A DNA stretch of 64,000 nt from Cylindrospermum stagnale PCC 7417 (GCF_000317535.1 NC_019757.1:3871501-3935500); one strand, 5' to 3'; shown: positions 15,397 to 24,778, counted from the first letter of the stretch. Made by a program: numbers and translations. The notes: generated by a model not told the origin, from the letters alone.

Positions 15397-17070
15397 ATGA
15401 CTGAGACAGAGATAATCAAACTGAAGCTGATGGTGGTAGATGACGAGCCAGATAACTTAGATTTACTCTACCGTACCTTTAGGCGAGATTTTAAAGTATA
15501 TAAAGCAAGCCATGCCCTAGAAGCCTTGAAAATTTTAGACCGAGAAGGCGAGATGGCTGTGATTATCTCTGACCAAAGAATGCCAGACATGAACGGTACT
15601 GAATTCCTCAGTCTGACAGTGGAGCGTTTTCCTGATACTATTCGGATTTTGCTGACTGGTTTCACAGATGTCGAAGATCTGGTGGATGCGATTAACTCTG
15701 GCCAGGTTTTCAAGTACATCACTAAACCCTGGAGTCCTGACAGGCTTAAGGCATTAGTAGGACAAGCTACTGATACATATCGCGTAGTTAAGAAACGCAC
15801 ACAGGAACTGCGTCGCGCCCTGCGGCGAGAATCTCTATTTAATGCGGTGACAACGGCAATTCGGGAGCCTCTGGACTACGACAGTATGCTACAAAAGATT
15901 GTAGCAACCATCGGACGAACCTTTGCAGCTACTAATTGCTTGCTCAGACCGATAGAAGGCGATCGCCTGACACAAGATCAGTTTTCCTATCAAGATCCAA
16001 AATCTCAGGCATCCAGTCAGGCATTCAACCCCAATGCTTTAATTGAAAAAGTTTTCCAAACCCGTAATTATCAACTTACTCAAGATACACATGATGGCAA
16101 TCCCTGCCATTACCTAGTTGTGCCGCTTACCTACCAGCAACATCTGCTGGCTGTTATGGCCCTCTACCAGTGGGGAAGTGAACATCCCTGGCAAGAAGAA
16201 GACATCCAACTGATCACAGGTGTTACTGAACAAGCAGCCTTAGCCCTCTCCCAGGCAAAACTTTATCAACGTCTCCAAGAGAAGCAACAGCAAATTCGGG
16301 CTGAGTTGGAGGTGGCCCGCCAAATTCAAAACAACCTGCTCCGCCAAAGTTTACCTGATATCAAAGGTGCAAAAGTGCAAGCTTGCTGTTACCCGGCGCG
16401 GGAAGTGGGAGGGGACTTTTTTGAAGTGTTTGTCCATCCCAAAGGCGACTTGTGGATAGCAGTAGGTGACGTTTCCGGTAAAGGGGTTCCCGCTGCTTTA
16501 TTCATGGCTAGTGCTATTTCGGTATTGCGCCGGGAATTGTCTCAAGAAGTGCCAGCCGAGCCGAATGTGATCATGCAAAATCTCAATTATGCTCTAGCAG
16601 ATGACTTAATCAGCAACAATTACTTTATAACTCTGGTCATAGCATCTTATACCCCCAGTACAAAAGAACTCGTCTACGCTAATGCAGGTCATATCTATCC
16701 CCTCCTTTGGTCACGCCAAGCAACTGTTGGTGACCAGCCCAATTACCTCAAAGTCCGCAGTGTTCCCTTGGGGATTTTGCCTAAGTGGCAGGCAAAATCT
16801 GGGCGGTTAATTCTGACTGCTGGAGACACACTATTGCTAGCCAGTGACGGAATTACAGAAGCGATGGTATCAAATGACTTGTATTTAGCTACGAAAACCG
16901 AGGCTAGCGTTCAGCCAGTTAAGCGTTCTATGCTGAATCAGGAAGGTCTTTGGCAACTGTTACAACAAGCAGACCAACCACTTTGTCTTAACCATTTATT
17001 AGCTCGTATCCAGGCAGATAACTATATTCAAGAAGATGACCAAACTATACTCTCGCTGGAGGTTTTGTAA
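15397..17070 (+). CDS. REC-GAF-PP2C (SpoIIE-type) serine phosphatase
   Basis: A 557-residue protein. Residues about 10-130 form a receiver domain (VVDDEPDNLDLL; Asp59 in IISDQRMPDMNG; Lys in KYITKPW). Residues about 150-300 are GAF-like (IVATIGRTFAATNCLLRP, VVPLTYQQHLLAVMALYQ). A coiled coil (QQQIRAELEVARQIQNNLL) links to the SpoIIE-type PP2C phosphatase domain (about 335-557) with metal-binding motifs REVGGDFFEVF, VGDVSGKGVPAALFM, YANAGHIYP and LLLASDGITEAM. Such proteins dephosphorylate anti-anti-sigma proteins in partner-switching systems when the receiver is phosphorylated. The ATPase gene follows after 3 bases, so the two are one operon. No STAS-domain partner is in the window. Confidence 0.92.
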   Translation: MTETEIIKLKLMVVDDEPDNLDLLYRTFRRDFKVYKASHALEALKILDREGEMAVIISDQRMPDMNGTEFLSLTVERFPDTIRILLTGFTDVEDLVDAINSGQVFKYITKPWSPDRLKALVGQATDTYRVVKKRTQELRRALRRESLFNAVTTAIREPLDYDSMLQKIVATIGRTFAATNCLLRPIEGDRLTQDQFSYQDPKSQASSQAFNPNALIEKVFQTRNYQLTQDTHDGNPCHYLVVPLTYQQHLLAVMALYQWGSEHPWQEEDIQLITGVTEQAALALSQAKLYQRLQEKQQQIRAELEVARQIQNNLLRQSLPDIKGAKVQACCYPAREVGGDFFEVFVHPKGDLWIAVGDVSGKGVPAALFMASAISVLRRELSQEVPAEPNVIMQNLNYALADDLISNNYFITLVIASYTPSTKELVYANAGHIYPLLWSRQATVGDQPNYLKVRSVPLGILPKWQAKSGRLILTAGDTLLLASDGITEAMVSNDLYLATKTEASVQPVKRSMLNQEGLWQLLQQADQPLCLNHLLARIQADNYIQEDDQTILSLEVL

Positions 17071-17073
17071 GTA

Positions 17074-17499
17074 ATGAAAAGTGAGCTTCACGTACCAAGT
17101 GACTTGAATTTTTTAAACATAGTTGAAAGTTGGTTGTTGGGATGCTTGAAAATCCAACTAGGAGAATCCGTGGATTGGTCACGGCAATCAAGTCGTTTGC
17201 GACTGGCGTTGGTGGAAGCATACACTAACGCAGTACGTCATGCCCACAAAGACAAGCCAAATTTGCCAATCTTACTGCGTTTGGAACTAAAAGACCGGGA
17301 TCTGGCTATAGAAGTTTGGGACTATGGCGAAGGCTTCGATATGTCTACCTACTTTCCACCAAATCCTGTAGAGAAACAAGAAGGTGGTTATGGTTGGCTG
17401 ATTATGAATCGTTTGATGGATAAGGTAGAGTACCAGTTGCAGGTTAATGGTGCTAACTGTCTTAAGCTAGAAGCGACTCTACCAGAGCTAGTTAATTGA
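17074..17499 (+). CDS. Anti-sigma-factor-like serine kinase (HATPase_c_2, RsbW/SpoIIAB type)
   Basis: A 141-residue ATPase that starts 3 bases after the phosphatase gene. The N-box is LRLALVEAYTNAVRHAHK. The G1 box is EVWDYGEGFD. The G2 region is EGGYGWLIMNRLMDKVEY. This is the GHKL fold of RsbW-type kinases, which phosphorylate STAS-domain anti-anti-sigma factors and bind sigma factors. Together with the REC-PP2C protein it makes a kinase/phosphatase pair. A rho-independent terminator follows at once. It could also act on a non-sigma STAS target, as is common in cyanobacteria. Confidence 0.88.
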   Translation: MKSELHVPSDLNFLNIVESWLLGCLKIQLGESVDWSRQSSRLRLALVEAYTNAVRHAHKDKPNLPILLRLELKDRDLAIEVWDYGEGFDMSTYFPPNPVEKQEGGYGWLIMNRLMDKVEYQLQVNGANCLKLEATLPELVN

Positions 17500-17503
17500 A
17501 AAA

Positions 17504-17530
17504 CCCTTGATGAGAAATCAGGGGATTTTT
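17504..17530 (+). terminator. Rho-independent terminator after the partner-switching operon
   Basis: CCCTTGAT (17504-17511), loop GAGAA, ATCAGGGG (17517-17524), then ATTTTT. The stem is 8 bp with one G-U pair, 5 bases after the stop codon. Confidence 0.8.
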
Positions 17531-17603
17531 GGTTCTATGAGGCTGCTTGCTCAAGATGTATTTTTAATTAAACTAGAACGCAGCGTGATCACCAAGTTGT
17601 TTG

Positions 17604-18038
17604 TTATTTTCTCGGCGGATGCAAAGCAAGTAACTTTTGGGGAGAGGCTAAAAGTTTGATTTTGGTGTAAATAATTTGCCCTGTTTGGTTGAGGTTAAAC
17701 AACCACAGAACATTAACACTACACCAAGAAGTTTGGACTTTACCTGTCACTTGGACGAGTAAGTGGTCGTTTGCCAAGTTTTCAACTATTGCTTGGCGAG
17801 GATCAGCTTTAATGTTTTGGGCTTCTTGTTGTAGGTAGGCAGCGATCGCCTCAGTCCCCACAATCCCAGATTCAAATGGTGGATGCATTACGCCATCCCT
17901 GGCGAATAGAGCGGCAGTTGCTGCAAATTCTCCGGCGTTTAAAGTGACAAAATAATCCAGGATGCTGGGCTCTATAATTCCTTCAATCTGGAGTTCTGGG
18001 CTTGGTGGTGTTTGGGGCGCAAATTCAGTAGCTGTCAT
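17604..18038 (-). CDS. OCP C-terminal-domain homologue (CTDH), carotenoid-binding NTF2-fold protein
   Basis: A 144-residue soluble protein. The core is SILDYFVTLNAGEFAATAAL, DGVMHPPFESGIVGTEAIAA, VQVTGKVQTSWCSVNVLW and IKLLASPQKLLAL. It aligns with the C-terminal NTF2 domain of the orange carotenoid protein (PPF...IVGKEAI, VTGKVQT, LLASPKELL). The N-terminal 20 residues are a Pro-rich tail. Cys106 in TSWCSV is at about the place of the Cys described in Anabaena CTDH, where it controls dimer and carotenoid binding. CTDHs take carotenoid from membranes and hand it to helical carotenoid proteins; one such protein is encoded at 20695-21225. A general SnoaL-like protein is the less likely alternative. 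Confidence 0.82.
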   Translation of the reverse strand: MTATEFAPQTPPSPELQIEGIIEPSILDYFVTLNAGEFAATAALFARDGVMHPPFESGIVGTEAIAAYLQQEAQNIKADPRQAIVENLANDHLLVQVTGKVQTSWCSVNVLWLFNLNQTGQIIYTKIKLLASPQKLLALHPPRK

Positions 18039-18393
18039 TGACTTACCTACATAGTGCTAGCTGAACATCTATTTCACGACAAAATCAGGGAAAAAGAAAG
18101 GCGCTTTTGAGATATTCCTGATGATGGAAGCCTTAAACAATTCAAAATTCAAAATTCAAAATTCAACCGACACCCAAGGGGAGGCGAACGTTTGCATTAC
18201 TCAATTTTCTCATCAGAAAAAGGGTTGCACTACCCTAGTAGAGGGTAATCTCATGTTTACTTTTTTGCATTATTTCTTAACATTTTAAAAAAAATATTTA
18301 CATATTAGATTGGTGGCAAATATTCAACCAAGGGCTTGGCGACATAGCATATAATTGAAATGTTGTAAAGAAAGCAAACTTCAAATCAGAAAA
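18039..18393. other. Intergenic region with an ATTCAAA-type tandem repeat
   Basis: It holds the divergent promoters of the CTDH and queG genes. At about 18137-18168 the unit AATTCAAA is repeated about four times, a short tandem repeat of the kind common in Nostoc genomes. No gene is seen. Confidence 0.6.
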
Positions 18394-19368
18394 ATGAACC
18401 AGTGTGCCTTAACAAGCAGCAGTGTAATCAAAGAAAAAGCCAAAGAGTTGGGATTTCACAAAGTTGGTATTGCTGCTGTAGATGGGGTAGATGCTACAGA
18501 GAGGCAACGGTTACAAGCATGGATAGCGCTGGGTTATCATGCCGATATGGAGTGGATGACTAGCCCCAAGCGCCAGGATATTCGCTTAGTGATGCCAGAA
18601 GCGCGATCGCTAGTCTGTGTAGCTCTAAATTACTACACAGATGATCAACGTCCCGAAGGCGAGGAATACGCTAAAGTTTCCCGTTACGGCTGGGGCAGGG
18701 ATTATCATAGAGTTGTACACAAAAAACTCAAGCAATTAGCTACTTGGCTAGAATCACTTGATCAAAGTATTCAAGCCCGTTATTACGCAGACACTGGCCC
18801 AGTACAAGATAAAGTGTGGGCGCAAAAAGCCGGAATTGGTTGGATTGCCAAGAATGGTAATGTGATCACGCGGGAGTATGGCTCTTGGGTATTTTTGGGA
18901 GAAGTGCTGACAAATGTGGAACTAGAGAGCGATCGCCCATCTACAGAACATTGTGGTACTTGTACTCGTTGTATACAGGCTTGCCCTACAGGTGCAATTA
19001 CTGAGCCGTTTGTAGTAGATGCCAATCGTTGTATTGCCTATCATACGATCGAAAATCGAGCAGAAAAATTGCCCCAGACAGTCGCACCTCACTTGCAAGG
19101 CTGGGTTGCTGGTTGCGATATTTGCCAAGATGTTTGTCCTTGGAATCAGCGGTTTTCTCAGGTAACGGATGTGACAGATTTTCAGCCTTATCCTGGGAAT
19201 GTAGCACCCAAGCTGATAGAATTAGCAGAAATATCAGATCAGGAGTGGGATATAAAATTTACAGCATCAGCGTTGCGGCGCATTAAACCAGAAATGTTAA
19301 GACGGAATGCTAGCGCTAACCTCGACGCATCTAGGCGAAAGAATGACCCAAAAAGTGATAATTTTTGA
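18394..19368 (+). CDS. queG: Epoxyqueuosine reductase QueG
   Basis: About 324 residues from ATG 18394; an upstream in-frame TTG would add 13 residues without support. The enzyme reduces epoxyqueuosine to queuosine in tRNA wobble position 34, using cobalamin and two [4Fe-4S] clusters. Seen in the sequence: MEWMTSPKRQDI, VALNYYTDD, RYYADTGPVQDKVWAQKAG, IGWIAKNGNVI, then the cluster motifs CGTCTRCIQACPTGAI and CDICQDVCPW with an intervening Cys in NRCIAYHTIE. The length is normal, without the C-terminal HEAT extension seen in some members. The 3' end overlaps the HAD gene by 26 bases. Confidence 0.93.
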   Translation: MNQCALTSSSVIKEKAKELGFHKVGIAAVDGVDATERQRLQAWIALGYHADMEWMTSPKRQDIRLVMPEARSLVCVALNYYTDDQRPEGEEYAKVSRYGWGRDYHRVVHKKLKQLATWLESLDQSIQARYYADTGPVQDKVWAQKAGIGWIAKNGNVITREYGSWVFLGEVLTNVELESDRPSTEHCGTCTRCIQACPTGAITEPFVVDANRCIAYHTIENRAEKLPQTVAPHLQGWVAGCDICQDVCPWNQRFSQVTDVTDFQPYPGNVAPKLIELAEISDQEWDIKFTASALRRIKPEMLRRNASANLDASRRKNDPKSDNF

Positions 19369-19978
19369 CTTTGATGGCACGATTGCGGATACAGTGGATG
19401 CTCTTGTAAGTATTGCTAATCGTTTAGCCGTAGAGTTTGGTTATATACAAATAACTCCCAATGAGCTTGCTCTCCTGAGAAATTTAACTTCTAGAGAAAT
19501 TATTAAATATTCAGGTATTTCTCTGTTTAAGATACCTTTTCTACTTAAAAAGGTTAAAGGAGAATTAAAAGATAAAATCCACGAATTCAAACCTATACCA
19601 GGAATTCAAGAAGCCTTAATAGAACTTAAAAATCAAGGTTATAAGCTGGGAATTATCACTTCTAATTCTCAAGAGAATGTTACTGAATTTCTCAAGTTAA
19701 ATAACTTAGATTATCTATTTGATTTTATCAACTCAGGTGTAACAATTTTTGGCAAAACAACAATCATCAATAATGTATTAAGGCAAAGGCAACTCAAACC
19801 GCAAGCAGTGATTTATGTTGGAGATGAAACCAGAGATATAGAAGCTTCCAAAAAATCCAATATTAAGGTGATCGCAGTGACTTGGGGGTTCAATTCGCCA
19901 GAAGCACTAGCCAAGCAAAATCCAAATTTTTTAATTCATCAACCAAGGGAACTGCTGGATGTGATTAAAACTTGTTAG
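19343..19978 (+). CDS. HAD-superfamily hydrolase (phosphoglycolate-phosphatase-like)
   Basis: A 211-residue protein from ATG 19343, inside the end of queG, so translation is probably coupled. Motif I is FDFDGTIADTVDA with the Asp nucleophile; motif II is GIITSNSQENV; Lys is in FGKTT; motif III/IV is VIYVGDETRDIEASKKSN. The cap between about 18 and 85 is helical (type C1). This is the Gph/PGP-like group that hydrolyses small phosphate esters such as 2-phosphoglycolate; the substrate here is unknown. The AT-rich codon use (many AAA, ATT, TTA) differs from queG. Confidence 0.85.
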   Translation: MTQKVIIFDFDGTIADTVDALVSIANRLAVEFGYIQITPNELALLRNLTSREIIKYSGISLFKIPFLLKKVKGELKDKIHEFKPIPGIQEALIELKNQGYKLGIITSNSQENVTEFLKLNNLDYLFDFINSGVTIFGKTTIINNVLRQRQLKPQAVIYVGDETRDIEASKKSNIKVIAVTWGFNSPEALAKQNPNFLIHQPRELLDVIKTC

Positions 19979-20048
19979 ATGCTTTACCCATTGGTTGAGC
20001 GTTCAAAATTTTAAAAAGATAGGACGTAGATATACCTTAGTACTTTTT

Positions 20049-20064
20049 GGGCACTTCAGTGCCC
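20049..20064. terminator. Small hairpin between convergent genes
   Basis: GGGCAC-TTCA-GTGCCC lies between the HAD gene and the convergent gene at 20106-20483. It lacks a clear T-tract and may be an interspersed repeat rather than a terminator. Confidence 0.4.
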
Positions 20065-20105
20065 ACTACGAACCTAACTTTTAATTTTGAATTTTTATTT
20101 TCGAG

Positions 20106-20483
20106 TTACTTCTTAGCTGCTTGACCTTTTTTCAAAGCTTTTTGCACTAAATCATCACTGACACTAGTAACAGCCTCATCCCTAGAACCTCCAACTTCCT
20201 TAGCCATTTCTGCATAATCATCAGGATTACCAGTAGGCTGTGCTACAGTTTTTGTCTCTTCTGGTTCAGTAATTTCATATTTAGGTGCAGTCGCTGCTTC
20301 AGCAGCTGCTGCACCTGCTTCTGTGCGATCGATTTCACTGACACTGAATTGCTGTGCAGCTGCATAATCAGCTTCAAAATCAACCTTTGGGGCTTTTTCT
20401 TCACCACTAACGATTTGTTCAGCAGCTAATTGTGCATCATGGGTGGGAGCTTCATTGATATTGGGCTTCACTACGTCAGACAT
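20106..20483 (-). CDS. Acidic, largely disordered protein of unknown function
   Basis: About 125 residues from ATG 20483 (MSDVVKPNINEAP). The sequence is rich in Ala, Glu, Asp and Thr (AGAAAAEAATAPKYEITEPEE) and ends in a short basic helix LVQKALKKGQAAKK. There is no signal peptide, membrane segment or catalytic motif. I do not recognise a family. It is transcribed divergently from the helical carotenoid protein gene, so the two may share regulation. Confidence 0.65.
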   Translation of the reverse strand: MSDVVKPNINEAPTHDAQLAAEQIVSGEEKAPKVDFEADYAAAQQFSVSEIDRTEAGAAAAEAATAPKYEITEPEETKTVAQPTGNPDDYAEMAKEVGGSRDEAVTSVSDDLVQKALKKGQAAKK

Positions 20484-20694
20484 AATTAACACCTTAGATT
20501 ATTTTTCTATTGATGGGGAGATTTTACCAAAGTGATTCACTAATCCCTGCATACCTTGAGAGAGAGATTTCCATCTATTAGAAGCTATATAAAAGTTACA
20601 TCGCGCAATCAATCAAACTCTTTCTATAGGAGGTAGAATGTGAGTCTAAAACTCTGGTAAATATTAGTCTGCACTGTTTACTGTGAGACAAATT

Positions 20695-21225
20695 ATGACT
20701 GCTAGTTACAACAAAACTGTTGCTCAGGTTCAAGGTCAGGAAACTCAACAAGTAGTAGCAGATTTTAATAATTTAGATACCGATGCCAAATTAGCTTGGC
20801 TATATTTTGTTTATGAAAAAATGGGAGATTCGGTCACTCCAGCAGCCCCAGGAGCTGCCGAACCTGAATTAGCACCATTGCTAGTGGAAGACTACCTGGA
20901 ATTATCTGATGAGCAGCAACTAGAAATTATGCGGGATATTGTTAACCGCAAGGATACAGAATATTCTCGTGCCTATGGGGCGTTAAAAGAAAACAACCAG
21001 CTGTACATTTGGTATGTTTGGGCAGAAGAGATGGAAGACACGGTAGTGGGAATGCCAGATAATTATCAGTCAACTAAGGCAATTAACGATTTGCTTTCCC
21101 GGCTGGAAGAACTAGATTTTGAAGAGCAAATTTCCATCTTGCGGACAATTTCTGGTCAAATGGGTCATACCGATGTCAAGCCGATTGAAACGCAAGCCCA
21201 AACGGGCAAAACATCAAGTTTGTAA
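20695..21225 (+). CDS. Helical carotenoid protein (HCP; OCP N-terminal-domain family)
   Basis: About 176 residues from ATG 20695. It matches the all-helical carotenoid-binding domain of the orange carotenoid protein: FNNLDTDAKLAWLYFVYEKM, TPAAPGAA, LSDEQQLEIMRDIVNR, LYIWYVWAEEM and ISILRTISGQMG. Residues equivalent to OCP Tyr44 (in FVYEKMG) and Trp110 (in YIWYVW) are kept; the Trp41 position is Tyr. There is no C-terminal NTF2 domain, so it is a free HCP, likely a singlet-oxygen quencher or, in some clades, a phycobilisome quencher. The possible carotenoid donor CTDH is encoded 2.7 kb upstream. The HCP clade cannot be assigned by eye. Confidence 0.88.
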   Translation: MTASYNKTVAQVQGQETQQVVADFNNLDTDAKLAWLYFVYEKMGDSVTPAAPGAAEPELAPLLVEDYLELSDEQQLEIMRDIVNRKDTEYSRAYGALKENNQLYIWYVWAEEMEDTVVGMPDNYQSTKAINDLLSRLEELDFEEQISILRTISGQMGHTDVKPIETQAQTGKTSSL

Positions 21226-21241
21226 AATTAAAAATTTTGAA

Positions 21242-22006
21242 TTAAGAAACGACAAGTTGATTTAACTCAGATGGAGTGATGTGAGAGTGTACTACTTCAC
21301 CATCACGAAACCAAACGATGCGCTTGGTTTGACGAGCAACATCTGATTCGTGTGTCACCATCACAACCGTGATGCCACTGGCATTGAGTTCGGTAAAAAT
21401 ATCCAATACTTCTTGGGTTGTGCGCGAATCGAGTGCGCCGGTGGGTTCATCGGCTAGGAGTACGACAGGACGGTTAACAATGGCGCGGGCGATCGCAACT
21501 CGTTGTTGCTGTCCTCCGGATAATTGAGTGGGTTTGTTGTGGAGGCGGTTGGATAAACCCACTCGTTTCAGAGCCTCGGCGGCGCGATCGCGTCTTTCAT
21601 CCGGCTTCACACCAGCATACACCATTGGTAACATCACATTTTCAAGTGCTGATAGTTGCGTTAATAAATGGAATTGTTGGAACACAAACCCTAGCTTTTG
21701 ATTCCGAATCCGCGCTAACGCTCGATCATCTATTTGGGCTACATCGAGGTTATCTAGGTAATAATGTCCTGAACTGGGGCGATCCAGACAGCCAATAATA
21801 TTCATCGCTGTCGATTTACCAGAACCTGAAGGCCCCATAATTGCACAATATTCACCTTCTTCAATCATCAAGTTGACATCATTGAGCGCTCGCACTTCTG
21901 TTTCGCCACTGCCGTAAACCTTAAAAACATTCTCCAGGCGAATGATTGTTGATTGGGAGACGGGACTGGGAATACTGGAATCAGTGATGGTGAGAGTGTT
22001 TGCCAT
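21242..22006 (-). CDS. MacB/DevA-type ABC exporter ATPase
   Basis: About 254 residues from ATG 22006 ([16 protein letters not shown]). Walker [10 protein letters not shown]-loop FQQFHLL, signature [19 protein letters not shown], Walker [14 protein letters not shown] and switch His [10 protein letters not shown] are present. This subgroup (LolD/MacB/DevA) powers tripartite exporters that span both membranes. It is the last gene of the unit MFP (23306-24778), permease (22092-23309), ATPase, the gene order of DevBCA in heterocystous cyanobacteria, where the best-known member exports heterocyst glycolipid through the TolC-like HgdD. Substrate here unknown. Confidence 0.92.
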   Translation of the reverse strand: MANTLTITDSSIPSPVSQSTIIRLENVFKVYGSGETEVRALNDVNLMIEEGEYCAIMGPSGSGKSTAMNIIGCLDRPSSGHYYLDNLDVAQIDDRALARIRNQKLGFVFQQFHLLTQLSALENVMLPMVYAGVKPDERRDRAAEALKRVGLSNRLHNKPTQLSGGQQQRVAIARAIVNRPVVLLADEPTGALDSRTTQEVLDIFTELNASGITVVMVTHESDVARQTKRIVWFRDGEVVHSHITPSELNQLVVS

Positions 22007-22091
22007 AGAGATTTTATCCCCCAAGATGTTATATTTTGGTTGGCGTTGCCCACCCAGATTTTAAATTTTGAATGAGACAATTTTGAATTGT

Positions 22092-23309
22092 TTAGGCGCT
22101 TCTGAGCGCCACAATCGGGTCAAGTTGGGCTGCACGACGGGCGGGAACAACACCAAAAAATAAACCAATTCCGCCAGAAATACCAACTGCCATGGTGATC
22201 GCTACAGGAGAAATTCCCGCTTCTAAGGGAGTTAAAGCTGCCACCAACAAGATGCCGCTGACTCCAACCGCAGTCCCAACTAAGCCACCAATGGCAGAAA
22301 CAATTACTGCTTCAATCATGAACTGTAACAAGATATCTTGCTCAGTTGCACCGATCGCCTTTCGCAGTCCGATTTCTTGGGTGCGTTCGGTGACGGATAC
22401 AAGCATAATATTCATGATGCCAATGCCACCAACAAACAGAGATATGCCTGCGATCGCCGTCAGCATAATGGTCAATGCCCCTGTAATTTGACCGACGGTT
22501 TGCAAAGCATCCTTTTGAGTGCGGATGTTAAAGTCATCTTCACCAGTCAGTTTGTGCCGCTGTCGCAACAAATTAGTGATTTGAAATTCTGCTGCATCAA
22601 CGCTGTCTGCATTCTTCGCAGAGGTGACAATATAAGTTAACTCTAACCCATAGGGAGAAGTTCGCCCAACAATCCGGTTAGCCATTGTGAAGATGGGTAT
22701 TAGGGCCGCATCATCATAATCCACACCTACGTTTGAGCCTTTGGGTGCAAGTACACCAATCACTTGAAAGCTGGTATTTTTAATTCGTAACTGCTGCCCA
22801 ACTGGATTACTACTGCCAAAAAATCTTTCTGTTAATTTTGTACCGAGTACAGCCACTTGGTTGCTGCGCTTCATATCTAAATCAGTGAAAAATCTCCCTG
22901 TAGCAATTTCAAAGTCTCGCACTTTTAGAAAGGAGGGAACTGTGCCAACAATGTTGATATCAGTGTTTTTATTCCCGTATGTAGCAACCTGTCGGCTGTT
23001 CAATTCCGCTGCTACTCCGGCTATTGTTGGCACTTGAGTGGCGATCGCCTGAGCATCTTCTAAAACCAAGGTTTTGGGTACATCTCTTGAAACGCGCTCC
23101 GTTTCCTGATTGCCGGGAATCACAAACAACACATTTGGCCCTAGGGACTCTAGCTGTTTGGCCACAAACTTCTGTCCCCCTTCCCCAATGCCAATCATGG
23201 CAATCACTGAAGCATTACCAATTACAATACCCAACATCGTCAGGGCGCTACGTAACTTATTGGATAGCAGGGTTTTTCCTGCCATTTGGATGCTTTCTAG
23301 GAAGTTCAT
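22092..23309 (-). CDS. MacB/DevC-type ABC exporter permease
   Basis: A 405-residue protein. A first membrane helix lies near residues 18-42 (LTMLGIVIGNASVIAMIGIG), followed by a large periplasmic MacB core domain (about 45-275) with RFFTDLDMKRSNQVAVLGTK. Three helices at the end form the FtsX domain (ISLFVGGIGIMNIMLVSVTE, RTQEIGLRKAIGA). It has no fused ATPase, unlike E. coli MacB, as in DevC. Its ATG overlaps the stop of the MFP gene (23306-23309), so the two are translationally coupled. Confidence 0.92.
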   Translation of the reverse strand: MNFLESIQMAGKTLLSNKLRSALTMLGIVIGNASVIAMIGIGEGGQKFVAKQLESLGPNVLFVIPGNQETERVSRDVPKTLVLEDAQAIATQVPTIAGVAAELNSRQVATYGNKNTDINIVGTVPSFLKVRDFEIATGRFFTDLDMKRSNQVAVLGTKLTERFFGSSNPVGQQLRIKNTSFQVIGVLAPKGSNVGVDYDDAALIPIFTMANRIVGRTSPYGLELTYIVTSAKNADSVDAAEFQITNLLRQRHKLTGEDDFNIRTQKDALQTVGQITGALTIMLTAIAGISLFVGGIGIMNIMLVSVTERTQEIGLRKAIGATEQDILLQFMIEAVIVSAIGGLVGTAVGVSGILLVAALTPLEAGISPVAITMAVGISGGIGLFFGVVPARRAAQLDPIVALRSA

Positions 23310-24778
23310 TGATTCCCCTTTTCCTTCGCTTTTTCCAGTTTGTAATCTTTAGGTGGGTTGACAAATACGCGATCGCCCGCTTTTAATCCTGATAAAATCT
23401 GAGTTTGGTCTTCGATTTGTGCCCCAACAGTGACGTTACGAAACTGCGCTTTGTTGTTTTCATCCGCTACCAATATGCCAGTTTTGCCCTGTTCGGTGAG
23501 AATTGCCACTGTCGGCACAACCAAAGCACCACTGATGCGATCGCCCAAAAAAGTCAGATCTACATTTAAGCCAGAACGCAGTTTATCTGCACCAGTATCG
23601 AGAGCCACCCGGACTTGGAAGGATGTTACACCTTGTTCAATGACTGCCTCCGGAGCAATCAGCCGCACTCGACCCTTAAACACTTGATCAGGATAGGCAT
23701 CGGCGACAATTTCCACCTCCTGTCCCTGTTTAATTCTGCCAATATCTGCTTCTGGGACTTGAGCTAGCACTTCTAAACCCCGCGCGACAGCGACGATAGA
23801 ACTAGAAGTTGCCGACGCACTTGTAGAAGCAGAAGTTGTCGGCGTCACAAATGCACCGATGTTGGCATATTTCTGCGTCACAATCCCAGAAAAGGGAGCA
23901 CGGATAATTGTGTCTTCGAGCTTCACTTGTACGGCTTGCAGTTGAGCTTGAGCCGCCCTCACCGCTGCTAGGCGTTGGGCTATTTCCTCTGGACGGCTGC
24001 CATTTTCCAACAACAATAAGGCAGCGCGTGCTTCGCTCACAGCCGCTGCTTTCGCGGCAATTTCCTCATTGCGCGTCCCACTTTGTAACAGCGAAAGTCG
24101 TTTTTGTGCTTCTTCTAAACTGGCTTTAGCTCTTTGGTCTTCACTGATATATTGTTCGAGCTGATCTTGAGAAGTTGCGCCTTGCTCGGTTAAGTCCCGA
24201 TATCGTTTTACCCGTGCTTGAGTCAAATTTACCTGTGCTTTCGCTGAATTCACCTGCGCTTGAGCTTGGCCAATCTCTTGCGAACGATTCCCCGCACGAG
24301 CTGTAGACAGTTGCGCCTCTGCTTGTGCCAAACGCGCTTTGCCTTGGGCGATTTCTTGGGGACGATTCCCTGTACGAGCTTGATCTAACTGAGCCTGAGC
24401 TTGGGCTAAGTTAGCGCGGGACTGAAGGATTTGTGCCTGAATGTCTCCAACATCCATCCGCGCAATAATTTGCCCCGAACGTACTTTCTGACCTTGTTCA
24501 ACATCCAGTTCGGCGATAATTCCCGCACCTTTAGGGCTGATATTGACGCTTTGCACTGGCTGCACCTTACCGCTAGCAGCAATCTGCACGGTAATATTTT
24601 TTGCTTCAACTGGGACAGTTAGTTGGGTAATGTCTGGTTTATTTGTCCCCTGATTCACAACTTTCCAGGTTGTTGTTGTGCCCACAATAAAAACTCCAGC
24701 CGTCATCAGTCCAATCAGCCAGCGTGCGGGGTACTTAACTTTTTTACCAATAAACGGAATTTCTATGTGGCTAGTCAT
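23306..24778 (-). CDS. Periplasmic adaptor (MFP, HlyD/MacA/DevB family)
   Basis: A 490-residue protein with an N-terminal membrane anchor at about 20-37 (WLIGLMTAGVFIVG). A lipoyl half (VQSVNISPKGAGIIAELDVE) precedes a long coiled-coil hairpin (about 110-280) rich in Ala/Gln/Glu with repeats such as ARLAQAEAQLSTARAGNR and RSQEIGQAQAQVNSAKAQV. The second lipoyl half is TIIRAPFSGIVTQKYA, followed by beta-barrel and membrane-proximal domains. It links the inner-membrane permease to a TolC channel. It is the first gene of the three-gene exporter operon; the TolC-family gene at 26007 may serve it. Confidence 0.92.
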   Translation of the reverse strand: MTSHIEIPFIGKKVKYPARWLIGLMTAGVFIVGTTTTWKVVNQGTNKPDITQLTVPVEAKNITVQIAASGKVQPVQSVNISPKGAGIIAELDVEQGQKVRSGQIIARMDVGDIQAQILQSRANLAQAQAQLDQARTGNRPQEIAQGKARLAQAEAQLSTARAGNRSQEIGQAQAQVNSAKAQVNLTQARVKRYRDLTEQGATSQDQLEQYISEDQRAKASLEEAQKRLSLLQSGTRNEEIAAKAAAVSEARAALLLLENGSRPEEIAQRLAAVRAAQAQLQAVQVKLEDTIIRAPFSGIVTQKYANIGAFVTPTTSASTSASATSSSIVAVARGLEVLAQVPEADIGRIKQGQEVEIVADAYPDQVFKGRVRLIAPEAVIEQGVTSFQVRVALDTGADKLRSGLNVDLTFLGDRISGALVVPTVAILTEQGKTGILVADENNKAQFRNVTVGAQIEDQTQILSGLKAGDRVFVNPPKDYKLEKAKEKGNQ

